From Sphingomonas panacisoli (lineage in GTDB: Bacteria > Pseudomonadota > Alphaproteobacteria > Sphingomonadales > Sphingomonadaceae): 64,000 nt of DNA. Location of the stretch: contig NZ_CP042306.1 of the NCBI RefSeq assembly GCF_007859635.1, forward strand, positions 1,488,001-1,552,000, in the 5' to 3' direction. Below the pieces are notes generated by a model. It was not told where the DNA came from and searched no databases. It was given only the letters and a program-made list of their open reading frames with translations. This document shows, piece by piece, positions 43,927 through 53,141 of the stretch. A program made the translations under genes and the position numbers. Each line of letters opens with the position of its first letter. Within the stretch, counting starts at the first letter, position 1.

Positions 43927-45861
43927 ATGGCGACCGCCGCCCACGAAGTGACGCCCACGGAGGCGTCGGCCAATCCACCCGCAGAATCGATCGTCGTCCG
44001 CTTTGCCGGGGATTCCGGCGATGGGATGCAGTTGACCGGTGGGCAGTTCACGCTGTCCACCGCGCTGGCGGGCAACGACCTGGCGACCTTCCCCGATTTC
44101 CCGGCGGAGATCCGTGCGCCGCTCGGTACGCTGTTCGGCGTCTCCGCCTTCCAGATCAATTTCGGCTCGACCGCGATCGAGACGGCGGGCGACGAGCTCG
44201 ACGTGCTGGTCGCGATGAACCCGGCCGCGCTCAAGACCAACGTCGATGCGCTCAAGCTAGGCGGGCTGATCATCGCCGACAGCGGCGAGTTCACCGAGCG
44301 CAACCTGGCTAAGGCGAAGTACGACGCCAATCCGATCGACGACGGTAGCCTGGCGAAATGGCAGGTGCTGGCGTTCAACATCTCGCAGTTGACGCTCGAC
44401 GCGGTGAAGCCGTTTGGGCTCGGCAACAAGGAAGCGCTGCGCTGCAAGAATATGTGGACGCTGGGGTTGGCGCTCTGGATGTTCGACCGTGATCGCCAGC
44501 CGCTGATCGATTGGCTGAAGGCAAAGTTCGCGAAGAACCCGACGCTGGCCGAGGCGAACATCGCCGCGATCAACGCCGGGCACGCTTATGGCGAAACGGC
44601 GGAGATTTCCGGCCCGCTGACCCAGCACCATGTCGCCGCCGCACCGGCTGAGCCTGGCCTGTATCGGACGGTGACCGGCGCCGAGGCGATCTCGATGGGG
44701 CTGGTCGCAGGCGCGCAACTCGCCGATCTGCCGATGTTCTTCGGCGGCTATCCGATCACGCCGGCATCGGCGATCTTGCATCACCTGTCGCGTCTGAAGG
44801 AGTTCGGCGTCACCACCTTCCAGGCGGAGGACGAGATCGCCGCGGTCGCCTCGGCGATCGGTGCGTCCTATGCAGGGCAACTCGGCGTCACCTCGTCGTC
44901 GGGGCCGGGCATCGCGCTGAAGGGCGAAGCGATCGGGCTCGCGATCATGACGGAACTGCCGCTGGTGGTAGTCAATTCGCAGCGCGGCGGCCCGTCGACC
45001 GGCCTGCCGACGAAGACCGAGCAGTCCGACCTCTATCAGGCGGTCTATGGCCGTAACGGCGATGCGCCTATGCCGGTGATCGCCGCGCGATCGGCTGCCG
45101 ATTGTTTTGAAGTGGCGATCGAGGCGTGCCGCATCGCAACCGAATACATGACGCCGGTGATGCTGCTGACCGACGGCTATATCGCCAACGCCGCAGAGCC
45201 CTGGAAGGTGCCGGAGGTCAACGCCTATGCGCCGTTCCCGGTCAAGTTCACGACCGAGGTGCCGAGCGACGGATTCAAACCTTATGCCCGCGACAACAAG
45301 CTCGCGCGGCCCTGGGTGAAGCCCGGCACGCCTGGTCTGCTCCACCGGATCGGCGGGATCGAGAAGGCGCAGGGAACGGGCAACATCGACTACTCCCCGG
45401 CTAATCACCAGGCGATGACCGACACGCGTCAGGCGAAGGTCGCGGGGATCAAGGTGCCCGACCAAACGGTCGAACTCGGTAATGAGCGCGGCAAGCTGGC
45501 GGTCGTTGGTTGGGGTTCGACCTTCGGGCCCATCCACCAGGCGGTGCGGCGTGCGCGGCGCAAGGGGCTCGACGTCAGCCACATCCACATCAGGCACATC
45601 TGGCCGCTGCCGGCGAACCTTGGCGCGTTGCTCAAGGGCTTTGACAAGGTGCTGGTGCCGGAGATGAACACCGGCCAGCTCAAGACCGTGCTGCGCGACC
45701 AGTACCTCGTCGATGCCAAGCCGCTCAACAAGGTGTCGGGCCAGCCGTTCCGCATCGTCGAGATCGAAGCCGCGATCGCGGCGATGCTCGACGGCGGTGG
45801 CGGCGGTGAAGTCCCCGCCGACAACACCGAATTGCCCTCGATCAAGGCAGTGAACCCATGA
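43927..45861 (+). CDS. korA: 2-oxoacid:acceptor oxidoreductase, fused gamma-alpha subunit
   Basis: A 644-residue fused subunit. The N-terminal gamma domain (about residues 20-200) starts VRFAGDSGDGMQLTGGQFT and has IRAPLGTLFGVSAFQINFG. The alpha domain follows with AISMGLVAGAQLADLPMFFGGYPITPAS and EDEIAAVASAIGASYAG. This is the KorA type of 2-oxoglutarate (or 2-oxoisovalerate) ferredoxin oxidoreductase without a ferredoxin domain. It pairs with KorB, which overlaps by four bases. It may supply succinyl-CoA with a ferredoxin acceptor or run in the reductive direction. The 2-oxoglutarate substrate is inferred from family. Confidence 0.9.
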   Translation: MATAAHEVTPTEASANPPAESIVVRFAGDSGDGMQLTGGQFTLSTALAGNDLATFPDFPAEIRAPLGTLFGVSAFQINFGSTAIETAGDELDVLVAMNPAALKTNVDALKLGGLIIADSGEFTERNLAKAKYDANPIDDGSLAKWQVLAFNISQLTLDAVKPFGLGNKEALRCKNMWTLGLALWMFDRDRQPLIDWLKAKFAKNPTLAEANIAAINAGHAYGETAEISGPLTQHHVAAAPAEPGLYRTVTGAEAISMGLVAGAQLADLPMFFGGYPITPASAILHHLSRLKEFGVTTFQAEDEIAAVASAIGASYAGQLGVTSSSGPGIALKGEAIGLAIMTELPLVVVNSQRGGPSTGLPTKTEQSDLYQAVYGRNGDAPMPVIAARSAADCFEVAIEACRIATEYMTPVMLLTDGYIANAAEPWKVPEVNAYAPFPVKFTTEVPSDGFKPYARDNKLARPWVKPGTPGLLHRIGGIEKAQGTGNIDYSPANHQAMTDTRQAKVAGIKVPDQTVELGNERGKLAVVGWGSTFGPIHQAVRRARRKGLDVSHIHIRHIWPLPANLGALLKGFDKVLVPEMNTGQLKTVLRDQYLVDAKPLNKVSGQPFRIVEIEAAIAAMLDGGGGGEVPADNTELPSIKAVNP

Positions 45862-46889
45862 ACGACATGACCCCGCCCGCAAAGTCGCTGCCCAAGGATT
45901 GGGAGACCGACCAGGAAGTACGCTGGTGTCCCGGTTGCGGCGACTATGCGATCCTGAAGGCGGTGCAGCGCACCATGCCGGAAATCGGCGCACGGCCGGA
46001 AAATACCGTGTTCGTCAGCGGTATCGGCTGTTCGTCGCGCTTTCCGTATTACATGGAGACCTACGGCTTCCATACCATCCACGGCCGTGCGCCGGCGGTG
46101 GCGACGGGGGTCAAGCTGGCCAATCCGGAGCTCGACGTGTGGATCATCACCGGCGACGGCGATGCGCTGTCGATCGGCGGCAACCATACGATGCACTTGC
46201 TGCGGCGGAACCTGAATTGCCAGGTGCTGCTGTTCAACAACGAGATCTACGGCCTGACCAAGGGGCAATATTCGCCGACGTCGCGCGTCGGGACGCGCAG
46301 TCCCTCGACGCCGTTCGGCTCGGTCGATCGTCCGGCGACGCCCTGTGCGTTCGCGCTGGGATCGGGCGCGCGGTTCGTCGCGCGCGGGATCGACGTACAC
46401 AAGAACCTGCCGATGGTGCTGAAGGCGGCATACGCGCACCAGGGCGCGGCGTTCGTCGAGATCTTCCAGAACTGCATCGTCTACAATGACGACGTGTTCG
46501 CGGCGTTCACCGACAAGGCCAATTCGGGCAACCAGATGTGGGTCGAGCATGGCCAGCCTCTGCTGTTCGCAGGTGGTACCAAAGGGCTGACGATGGACAC
46601 CGACCGGCTGGTGCTGAAGGTGGTCGATGTCGTCGATGGCGACTGGCAGGCAGCACATGTCGCGGTGCACGATCAGACCAATCGCGGCCTCGCGCACATG
46701 CTGGTCGAAATGCCGTTCGGTGCATTCCCGATGGCGCTCGGCGTGCTGTACGACGATCCCGCCCCGACCTTCGACAGCGCGGTGGTCGCGCAGAACAAGG
46801 CGGCGGCCGAGGGCAAGAAGCCCGACCTGCAGAAGCTGCTGAGCCAGGGCCAGACCTGGCAGGTCGATAAGCAACCGCGCGTCGAATAG
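45858..46889 (+). CDS. korB: 2-oxoacid:ferredoxin oxidoreductase beta subunit
   Basis: A 343-residue ThDP subunit. It begins with the CPGCGDYAIL iron-sulfur motif (C24, C27). The GDG-type site is in VWIITGDGDALSIGGNHTMHLLRRN, and the Mg and ThDP loop is in NNEIYGLTKGQYSPTS. Together with korA this forms the complete enzyme. It starts within the korA stop. The pair is common in alphaproteobacteria, where it works alongside the classical 2-oxoglutarate dehydrogenase. Confidence 0.92.
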   Translation: MNDMTPPAKSLPKDWETDQEVRWCPGCGDYAILKAVQRTMPEIGARPENTVFVSGIGCSSRFPYYMETYGFHTIHGRAPAVATGVKLANPELDVWIITGDGDALSIGGNHTMHLLRRNLNCQVLLFNNEIYGLTKGQYSPTSRVGTRSPSTPFGSVDRPATPCAFALGSGARFVARGIDVHKNLPMVLKAAYAHQGAAFVEIFQNCIVYNDDVFAAFTDKANSGNQMWVEHGQPLLFAGGTKGLTMDTDRLVLKVVDVVDGDWQAAHVAVHDQTNRGLAHMLVEMPFGAFPMALGVLYDDPAPTFDSAVVAQNKAAAEGKKPDLQKLLSQGQTWQVDKQPRVE

Positions 46890-46922
46890 GGAACGGCAAG
46901 GCGCGCTGGTCGTAGTGCGGGG

Positions 46923-48272
46923 GTGAGCGATCCCGTCATCCTCTGGCTGCGGCAGGATCTGCGGCTGGCCGACCAGCCGGCGCTGGCGGCGGCGGTGCAT
47001 GACGGGCCGGTGGTGCCGGTCTACGTCCTCGACGACGACACGCCGAAGCATCGTAAGATGGGGGCGGCGTCGCGGTGGTGGTTGCATCACAGCCTCGACA
47101 GCCTCGACAGGGATCTGCGGGAGAAGGGATCGCGGCTGATCCTGCGGCGCGGGAAATGCGACGAGGAACTGGCCAAGGTCGCGGAAGAGGTCGGCGCGGG
47201 TACCGTCCATGCCATCCGCCACTACGAGCCGTGGTGGCGCAACGCCGAGCGGGCGGTGGCGAAGCGGCTCGATCTGCAGTGCCATGACGGCAATTACCTC
47301 GCGCCGCCGGGGTCCGTAGTGACGGGCGGTGGCCAGCCCTACAAGATCTACACGCCGTTCTGGCGCGCGCTGAACGAGGTGATGCCGCCGCGGCACTCGC
47401 TCAACCGACCGCGCGACATTCATGCGCCGGGTAAATGGCCCGGGAGCGACAAGCTGGCCGATTGGGACCTGCTGCCGACCAAGCCCGATTGGGCGACCGG
47501 CTTCGGCAAGGAATGGACGCCGGGCGAGGGCGGCGCGCACGACCGCGTGGACGATTTCGTCGATGAGGTCGCGGATTATGACGAGCGCCGCAATCTGCCG
47601 TCGGTCGAAGGCAGTTCGCGCCTGTCGCCGCACCTTCATTTCGGCGAGGTTTCGCCCGGCTATGTCTGGCATCGGCTGGCCGACAAGCGAGCCGATGTGT
47701 TCCTGAAGGAACTGGCGTGGCGCGATTATGCGCAGAACGTCATCCTGCAACTGCCCGACTACGCCTCGAAGAACGGCCGCGAGCGGTTCGATGACTTGCC
47801 GTGGCGCACGTCCAAAGCCGATCTCCGTGCCTGGCAGCAAGGGCGCACCGGCTACCCCATCGTCGATGCCGGGATGCGCCAGCTCTGGGGGAGCGGGTGG
47901 ATGCACAACCGCGTCCGGATGATCGCCGCGAGCTTCCTGATCAAGCACCTGCTGATCGACTGGCGCGAGGGTGAGAAGTGGTTCTGGGACACGCTGGTCG
48001 ATGCCGATTACGGCAACAACAGCGTCAACTGGCAGTGGGTCGCCGGGACCGGGATCGACGCGAACATGTGGGGCCGCATCATGGCGCCGTTGGTCCAGTC
48101 GGAGAAGTTCGACGCGGGGGATTATATCCGCGAATGGGTGCCCGAATTGCGTGACTTGCCCGACGAGCAGATCCACGATCCGGAACATCGGCCCGACGGC
48201 TATCCCGACAAGATCATCGGCCACCGCGAAGCGCGCGAGCGAGCGCTGGCGGCGGGGCGCAAGGTGCGCTGA
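46923..48272 (+). CDS. phrB: Deoxyribodipyrimidine photolyase, class I
   Basis: A 449-residue photolyase. The N-terminal antenna-domain Rossmann fold starts VILWLRQDLRLADQPALAAA. The FAD-binding domain has RLSPHLHFGEVSPGYVW, LAWRDYAQNVI, NSVNWQWVAGTG and the final IDANMWGRIMAPLVQSEKFD. Trp residues of the electron-transfer chain are in place. It repairs cyclobutane pyrimidine dimers with blue light. GTG start at 46923. It is an interesting companion of the BLUF photoreceptor elsewhere in this window. Confidence 0.93.
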   Translation: MSDPVILWLRQDLRLADQPALAAAVHDGPVVPVYVLDDDTPKHRKMGAASRWWLHHSLDSLDRDLREKGSRLILRRGKCDEELAKVAEEVGAGTVHAIRHYEPWWRNAERAVAKRLDLQCHDGNYLAPPGSVVTGGGQPYKIYTPFWRALNEVMPPRHSLNRPRDIHAPGKWPGSDKLADWDLLPTKPDWATGFGKEWTPGEGGAHDRVDDFVDEVADYDERRNLPSVEGSSRLSPHLHFGEVSPGYVWHRLADKRADVFLKELAWRDYAQNVILQLPDYASKNGRERFDDLPWRTSKADLRAWQQGRTGYPIVDAGMRQLWGSGWMHNRVRMIAASFLIKHLLIDWREGEKWFWDTLVDADYGNNSVNWQWVAGTGIDANMWGRIMAPLVQSEKFDAGDYIREWVPELRDLPDEQIHDPEHRPDGYPDKIIGHREARERALAAGRKVR

Positions 48273-48438
48273 GCCCAGTTAAGGTTACATGGGTTACATT
48301 CGGACGGCCGTTTGGCGCCATTGCCCCGGCGAGACGACCGCGATGCCACCGCGACGCGACTGGCCTGCGCCACTTGCGCGACGATGCCGCGCCGGTCGGT
48401 GTCCCGCGACGCGCCGCCGATGCTGCAATAAGACACCA

Positions 48439-48684
48439 TCAACGCGCCGCCTTCGCAGCGCGGTCGAACGGATCGGCCAAACGCCGCTGGTGCTCGGCGA
48501 GCACGTTGTTCCAGGCATGATCGAACGGCGTATCCGCCAGTCGCCGGCGCAGCCGGTGGGCGCTCGACCGCGACATGCCGGCCGCTTGTGCGGCGCGCGC
48601 GACGCTGCCGGTGTCGAACAGGATTTTGAGGAATAGACGCTGTTTGGCGGGCGTCCACCGCGCACGGCTGGGCTGCTGGGTCAT
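48439..48684 (-). CDS. Small helix-turn-helix DNA-binding protein
   Basis: An 81-residue basic protein. Residues 10-50 carry TPAKQRLFLKILFDTGSVARAAQAAGMSRSSAHRLRRR (shown by its parts), a helix-turn-helix of the kind that reads one DNA site. The following FDHAWNNVLAEHQRRLADPF is a helix seen in sphingomonad homologues. It is divergent from cfa with 66 bases between starts, so it could control cfa, but no target is known. The DNA after its stop (about 170 bases up to phrB) has no coding signal I trust. The start at 48684 is the only in-frame Met before the domain. Confidence 0.72.
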   Translation of the reverse strand: MTQQPSRARWTPAKQRLFLKILFDTGSVARAAQAAGMSRSSAHRLRRRLADTPFDHAWNNVLAEHQRRLADPFDRAAKAAR

Positions 48685-48750
48685 CCGGCAGTGTGGATCA
48701 TGCGAAATCCTACATTGAAAGCATTTTCTCGCCTGTGCATGGAGCGTGGG

Positions 48751-49971
48751 ATGGACGCGCGGGTGCAAATACAGGGGCGGCGCGGCACGGGCGGGCCGTT
48801 CGCGTGGATCGGGCGCCGTGTGCTCGCGCGGATCGATCGAGGGATCGCGGCCGGCGCGATAACGGCGTCGTTGCCCGGCGACGTGCCGCGGCGGGTCGGT
48901 GGTCGCGTAGCGGGCCCGGAAGCGATCGTCATCCTGCATTCGTGGCGGTCGCTATGGCGGCTGGCGACCGGGGGTTCTGCCGGATGGTACGAAGCGTGGG
49001 CGGCCGGCGAATGGGAGAGCCCCGACCCGGTCGCGCTGTTCGAGCTGTTCACGCTCAACCGCCATACGCTGGCGCGAGCGGCGCGGGCGCAGGGCCTGGG
49101 GCGCTGGCTGCGTCGGCAATGGCATCGCGCGCGGCACAACGACAGGGCGGGTGCCAAGCGCAACATCGTCGAGCATTACGACCTGGGCAACGAATTCTAC
49201 GAGCTTTGGCTCGACCCGAGCATGACTTATTCGAGCGCGCTGTTCGCCGCGCCCGACCAATCGCTCGAGGATGCCCAGAATGCCAAGCTCCAGGCGATTT
49301 TCGATCGCACCGGGTGCGGGCCGGGCGATCGCATCCTCGAGATCGGCTGCGGCTGGGGTTCCTTCGCCGAAACCGCGGCGCGGGCTGGCGCGAAAGTCCA
49401 TGGCATCACACTGTCGGGCGAGCAGAAGGCCTATGCGGCGGAGCGGTTGGCGCGCCAAGACCTGGCGGGCGAGATCACGCTGACCGACTATCGCGACGTG
49501 ACCGGGACGTATGATGGCGTCGCCAGCATCGAGATGGTCGAAGCGGTCGGCGCGGAATATTGGCGCGACTATCTCACGACGATCGCTCGCGCGCTGAAGC
49601 CCGGCGGGCGCGCCGCGATCCAGTACATTTCCATCGACGACGCGATCTACGAAGACTATGCGAGCAACGTCGATTTCATCCAGCGCTACGTCTTTCCGGG
49701 CGGCATGCTACTGTCGGAAAGCCGCTTCCGCGCCATCGCCGAGCGCGTTGGCCTGACATGGCAGGACCGGCATGGCTTCGGGCGCGACTATGCCGAGACG
49801 CTGCAACGCTGGCGCGCGGCGTTCGACGCCGTCGTCGCTGCCGGGAGCTTGCCGCCGCGGTTCGATCGCCGGTTTATCGGGCTGTGGCGCTACTATTTGA
49901 TGTATTGCGAGGGCGGCTTCCGCGGCGGCGCGATCGACGTCGCGCAGGTCACGTTGGTGAAGGCGGGTTGA
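48751..49971 (+). CDS. cfa: Cyclopropane-fatty-acyl-phospholipid synthase family protein
   Basis: A roughly 406-residue SAM enzyme. The N-terminal domain (1-115) is of the unsaturated-lipid-binding kind (GSAGWYEAWAAGEWESPD). The methyltransferase core has NIVEHYDLGNEFYELWLDPSMTYSSALF, the SAM loop ILEIGCGWGSFAETAA and SIEMVEAVGAEYW, followed by YVFPGGMLL. It adds a methylene bridge across double bonds of membrane lipids. Several Met codons could start it (48700, 48739, 48751). ATG 48751 has a GGAG site six bases before it and is preferred. It abuts the SDR gene end to end. Confidence 0.88.
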   Translation: MDARVQIQGRRGTGGPFAWIGRRVLARIDRGIAAGAITASLPGDVPRRVGGRVAGPEAIVILHSWRSLWRLATGGSAGWYEAWAAGEWESPDPVALFELFTLNRHTLARAARAQGLGRWLRRQWHRARHNDRAGAKRNIVEHYDLGNEFYELWLDPSMTYSSALFAAPDQSLEDAQNAKLQAIFDRTGCGPGDRILEIGCGWGSFAETAARAGAKVHGITLSGEQKAYAAERLARQDLAGEITLTDYRDVTGTYDGVASIEMVEAVGAEYWRDYLTTIARALKPGGRAAIQYISIDDAIYEDYASNVDFIQRYVFPGGMLLSESRFRAIAERVGLTWQDRHGFGRDYAETLQRWRAAFDAVVAAGSLPPRFDRRFIGLWRYYLMYCEGGFRGGAIDVAQVTLVKAG

Positions 49972-50679
49972 TCAGCCGACCCGCTCGACATGGCCCGATT
50001 CGAAGTCGTCGGCGATCAGCGCGACGATCCGCGCGGCGACGTCCTCGGGCGGTTTGACCTTGGTTGGGTCCTCGCCGGGATAGGCGCGTTCGCGCATCTT
50101 GGTGCGGGTCGCGCCGGGATCGATCACCGCGACGCGGATATTGCTGACGGCTTCGACTTCTTCGCCATAGGCCAGCACCAGCGTCTCCATCGCCGCTTTC
50201 GACGCGCCGTACGCGCCCCAATAGGCGCGCGGCTGGCGACCGACGCTGGAGGTCATCGCGATCACGCGGGCGTGGTCGGACTTGCGCAAGGCCGGGTCGA
50301 ACGCGGCGATCATGGCTGCCTGCGCAGACACGTTGAGCGTCATCACGCGCGCGAATTCGCCTGGGTCGATCGCCGGGACCGCCGATAGCGAGCCGAGCGT
50401 CGCGGCGTTGAGCACCAGAATGTCGAGTGCGCCCCAGCGTTCGCTCACCGCCGTCGCCAGCCGTGCGATGCTGTCGCTTTCGGTCAGGTCCAGCGGCGCG
50501 ATCGTCGCGGTGCCGCCGGCGGCGTGTATAGCTTCCTCGACTTCCTCGAGCGCGCCCGCGGTCCGCGCGGTCAGGATGACGTGCGCGCCCTCGGCCGCCA
50601 GCGCTTTGGCTGTCGCGGCACCAATGCCGCGGCTCGCGCCGGTCACCAGCGCGAGTTGTCCTTCGAATTTCTTGGTCAT
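49972..50679 (-). CDS. SDR family oxidoreductase
   Basis: A 235-residue SDR. The cofactor loop is VTGASRGIGAATAKAL, LVLNAATLG takes the place of NNAG, and the catalytic Tyr-x3-Lys is in WGAYGASKAAMETL. The classical length and motif order suggest NAD(P)H-dependent oxidation or reduction of a small alcohol or ketone; the substrate is unknown. It starts one base after the purF stop on the same strand, so the two form a transcript. Confidence 0.87.
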   Translation of the reverse strand: MTKKFEGQLALVTGASRGIGAATAKALAAEGAHVILTARTAGALEEVEEAIHAAGGTATIAPLDLTESDSIARLATAVSERWGALDILVLNAATLGSLSAVPAIDPGEFARVMTLNVSAQAAMIAAFDPALRKSDHARVIAMTSSVGRQPRAYWGAYGASKAAMETLVLAYGEEVEAVSNIRVAVIDPGATRTKMRERAYPGEDPTKVKPPEDVAARIVALIADDFESGHVERVG

Positions 50680-52125
50680 TTATTCCGCGGCTTCGTGGAG
50701 GGCCAATTGGTCGATCGCGTCGTGATCGGTCAGGCGGGTGGGGTAATCCCCGGTGAAACAGGCGTCGCAATAGCGCGGCGCCATGTCGTTTCGGCCGGCC
50801 TCGCCGAGCGCCTTGTAGAGCCCGTCGATGCTGACGAACGCCAGGCTGTCGGCATGGATGAAGTCGGTCATGCCCTCGACGCTGAAGCGCGACGCGAGCA
50901 GCTTCTCGCGCTCGGGCGTATCGACACCGTAGAAGCAGCTATTGGTCGTCGGCGGGCTGGCGATGCGCATGTGGACCTCGCGGGCGCCAGCTTCGCGCAT
51001 CATCTCGACGATTTTGAGGCTGGTGGTGCCGCGGACGATCGAATCGTCGACCAGGATGATCGATTTGCCCTCGATCAGCGCGCGATTGGCGTTGTGCTTC
51101 AGTTTGACGCCGAGCCGTCGGATCTGGTCGCCGGGCTGGATGAAGGTGCGCCCGACATAATGCGAGCGGATGATGCCGAGTTCGAACGGAATGCCCGATT
51201 GCTGGGCGTAGCCGAGTGCGGCGGGCACGCCCGAATCGGGGACCGGGATGACGAGGTCGGCCTCGACCGGCGATTCGATCGCGAGTTGCGCGCCGATCGC
51301 TTTCCGCACCGAATAGACCGATTGGTCGCCTGCAATCGAGTCGGGGCGCGAGAAATAGACCCATTCGAAGATGCACGGACGCGCGCGCGTCTCGCCGAAC
51401 GGGCGGAGCGAGCGGAGCTTGCCGTTTTCGACGATGACGAGCTCGCCCGGCTCGATCGAGCGGACATATTCCGCGCCGACGACATCGAGTGCGACCGTCT
51501 CGGACGCAAAAATGTAGGCATCGTCGAGGCGGCCCATCACCAACGGGCGGATGCCCAGCGGATCGCGGCAGGCGACCATCGCGTTCGGGGTCATCACGAT
51601 CAGCGAATAGGCGCCCTCGACCCGGCGTAATGCGTCGATGAACTTGTCGAGCGGGTCGCGATAGCTGCTGGTCGCGACGAGATGGAGAATCACCTCCGTA
51701 TCGCTGGTCGATTGGAAGATCGCGCCGCGCGCGACCAGATCGTCGCGCAGGAACATCGCGTTGGAAATATTGCCGTTATGCGCGACCGCGAACCCGCCGG
51801 TCGCGAGTTCGGCATAAAGCGGCTGGACGTTGCGCAACGCCGTCTCGCCGGTGGTCGAGTAGCGGACATGACCGCAGGCGACCTGGCCACGCAGCGCACC
51901 CATCACTTCTTCGCGGTCGAAATTACCCGCGACATGGCCCATCGCGCGGTGACTGTGGAAATGCGCGCCGTCCCAGCTGGTGACACCGGCCGCTTCCTGG
52001 CCGCGGTGCTGAAGCGCGTGCAGACCGAGCGCGACGAGCGCCGACGCGCCATCCGCACCGGACACGCCGAATATGCCGCATTCCTCGCGGAGCTTGTCGT
52101 CCTCGAACGGATTGGTCGTCAGCAT
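50680..52125 (-). CDS. purF: Amidophosphoribosyltransferase
   Basis: A 481-residue PurF. After a 15-residue propeptide the nucleophile is C16 (REEC, GIFG). The glutaminase domain has VACGHVRYSTTGE, and the PRTase domain has IILVDDSIVRGTTSLK. A late CDACFTGDYPTRL and the CFYGVD segment carry the Cys residues that bind a 4Fe-4S cluster in the Bacillus subtilis type. It performs the first step of purine synthesis. The divergent gap to hisI has a direct repeat (52179-52214) that might be an operator. Confidence 0.96.
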   Translation of the reverse strand: MLTTNPFEDDKLREECGIFGVSGADGASALVALGLHALQHRGQEAAGVTSWDGAHFHSHRAMGHVAGNFDREEVMGALRGQVACGHVRYSTTGETALRNVQPLYAELATGGFAVAHNGNISNAMFLRDDLVARGAIFQSTSDTEVILHLVATSSYRDPLDKFIDALRRVEGAYSLIVMTPNAMVACRDPLGIRPLVMGRLDDAYIFASETVALDVVGAEYVRSIEPGELVIVENGKLRSLRPFGETRARPCIFEWVYFSRPDSIAGDQSVYSVRKAIGAQLAIESPVEADLVIPVPDSGVPAALGYAQQSGIPFELGIIRSHYVGRTFIQPGDQIRRLGVKLKHNANRALIEGKSIILVDDSIVRGTTSLKIVEMMREAGAREVHMRIASPPTTNSCFYGVDTPEREKLLASRFSVEGMTDFIHADSLAFVSIDGLYKALGEAGRNDMAPRYCDACFTGDYPTRLTDHDAIDQLALHEAAE

Positions 52126-52178
52126 GTGGGGTCCAGGAGCCGTGGGCCGAGGCCATATAGTGACGCGGATCAGCTTTG

Positions 52179-52214
52179 TCGCGCATTTGTCATCATCGCA
52201 TCGCGCATTTTGTC
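52179..52214. repeat. Short direct repeat in the purF-hisI gap
   Basis: TCGCGCATTTGTC at 52179-52191 and TCGCGCATTTTGTC at 52201-52214 are repeated 22 bases apart, about two helical turns, between the divergent purF and hisI genes. The spacing would place both copies on one face of DNA, as for a regulator with two sites. No known factor is assigned. Confidence 0.45.
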
Positions 52215-52243
52215 GCGCCGGTGCGGGCGGCTAGGGAGGGACC

Positions 52244-52606
52244 ATGACCGACTCGCGCGAAACAGGGCTGGCGCTCGATCCTAAATGGAGTGCCGAGGGG
52301 TTGATCACCGCAGTGGTCACCGATGGCGATTCGGGCGCGGTCCTGATGGTCGCGCACATGAACGCCGAGGCATTGCGCGCCACAGTCGATAGCGGCGAGG
52401 CGGTGTTCTGGTCGCGCAGCCGGGGCGAATTGTGGCGAAAGGGCGCGACGTCGGGCAACACGATGCGCGTGCGCGAGGTGCGGATCGATTGCGACCAGGA
52501 TGCGGTGTGGCTGATCGTCGATGCCGCCGGGCCGGCGTGCCATACCGGCGAGCGGTCGTGCTTCTATCGGCGGATTACTGGCGACGCGTTGGAATCTGTC
52601 GCGTGA
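52244..52606 (+). CDS. hisI: Phosphoribosyl-AMP cyclohydrolase
   Basis: A 120-residue HisI without the HisE domain. It shows [37 protein letters not shown] with the metal-ligand region [12 protein letters not shown], then [12 protein letters not shown] with the zinc-binding Cys residues. It opens the adenine ring of PR-AMP in histidine synthesis. The ATG at 52244 is 119 bases from purF. Its stop overlaps the GTG start of the lipoprotein gene. The rest of the his operon is not in the window. Confidence 0.95.
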   Translation: MTDSRETGLALDPKWSAEGLITAVVTDGDSGAVLMVAHMNAEALRATVDSGEAVFWSRSRGELWRKGATSGNTMRVREVRIDCDQDAVWLIVDAAGPACHTGERSCFYRRITGDALESVA

Positions 52607-53103
52607 AGCGCGCACTAGCCGTCCTGCTGCTGCTCGGCGGCTGCCAAGGGCAATCGGCGCCCGATGCGCGACCAACCCCCTCCGGCCTGGAAGCGGCGGC
52701 GATCGAGGCGGGGATCATCTCCGATCCCGCCGGCACCGACCCGACCGGGCTCTACGCGCGCGACCGCGACAAGATCTGCATCGTACCGAGCGCGACGGCG
52801 TATCGGGTCGGCGTCTATGTCGATTATGGGAACGACTATTTCTGCAGCGGGTCGGGCGAGGCGACGCGGACGGGGGAAACGCTCCATGTCGAACTGAGCA
52901 GCGCGCCGGGCTGTAGCTTCGACGCGAAGTTCGACGGCGATCGTATCGCGGTGCCTGGCGCGCTCCCCGAGGCTTGCCAAAAGGCATGTTCCAAACGCGC
53001 ATCGCTGGCGGGGTTGAACGTCGAGCGGTTGAGCGATTCCCCATCCGAAGCCGCCGCGCTCCGCGACGGCCGCGGCCGGATGCTCTGCGACAGCGGCAAG
53101 TAG
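52603..53103 (+). CDS. Lipoprotein of unknown function
   Basis: A 166-residue protein. The start [17 protein letters not shown] is a lipobox signal (LLGG with cleavage before C14), so it is anchored to the outer or inner membrane. The mature part ([42 protein letters not shown]) holds several Cys residues that may form disulfides. I do not recognise a family with known function. It overlaps hisI by four bases (GTGA). The stop is only two bases before the MerR operator. Confidence 0.72.
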   Translation: MKRALAVLLLLGGCQGQSAPDARPTPSGLEAAAIEAGIISDPAGTDPTGLYARDRDKICIVPSATAYRVGVYVDYGNDYFCSGSGEATRTGETLHVELSSAPGCSFDAKFDGDRIAVPGALPEACQKACSKRASLAGLNVERLSDSPSEAAALRDGRGRMLCDSGK

Positions 53104-53105
53104 CG

Positions 53106-53121
53106 TTGACGTAAACGTAAA
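53106..53121. promoter_or_regulatory. Candidate MerR-type (LiuR-like) operator
   Basis: TTGACGT-AA-ACGTAAA is an imperfect palindrome with seven-base arms (one mismatch) directly upstream of the MerR gene. It resembles the TTTACGTxxACGTAAA sites of LiuR-type MerR regulators of branched-chain and fatty acid breakdown. With MerR-ACAD following, autoregulation of this operon is the likely use. Confidence 0.7.
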
Positions 53122-53141
53122 GCGAGCGTAGCGTCGTCGCC

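Noticed and set aside
45429..48224. A 931-codon minus-strand frame across korA, korB and phrB
   Set aside because: It spans several well-defined genes on the other strand and has no recognisable domain or start site.
48273..48438. Possible coding continuation after the small HTH gene
   Set aside because: Frames in this stretch have no domain, no ribosome site and high Arg/Ser content; treated as non-coding.
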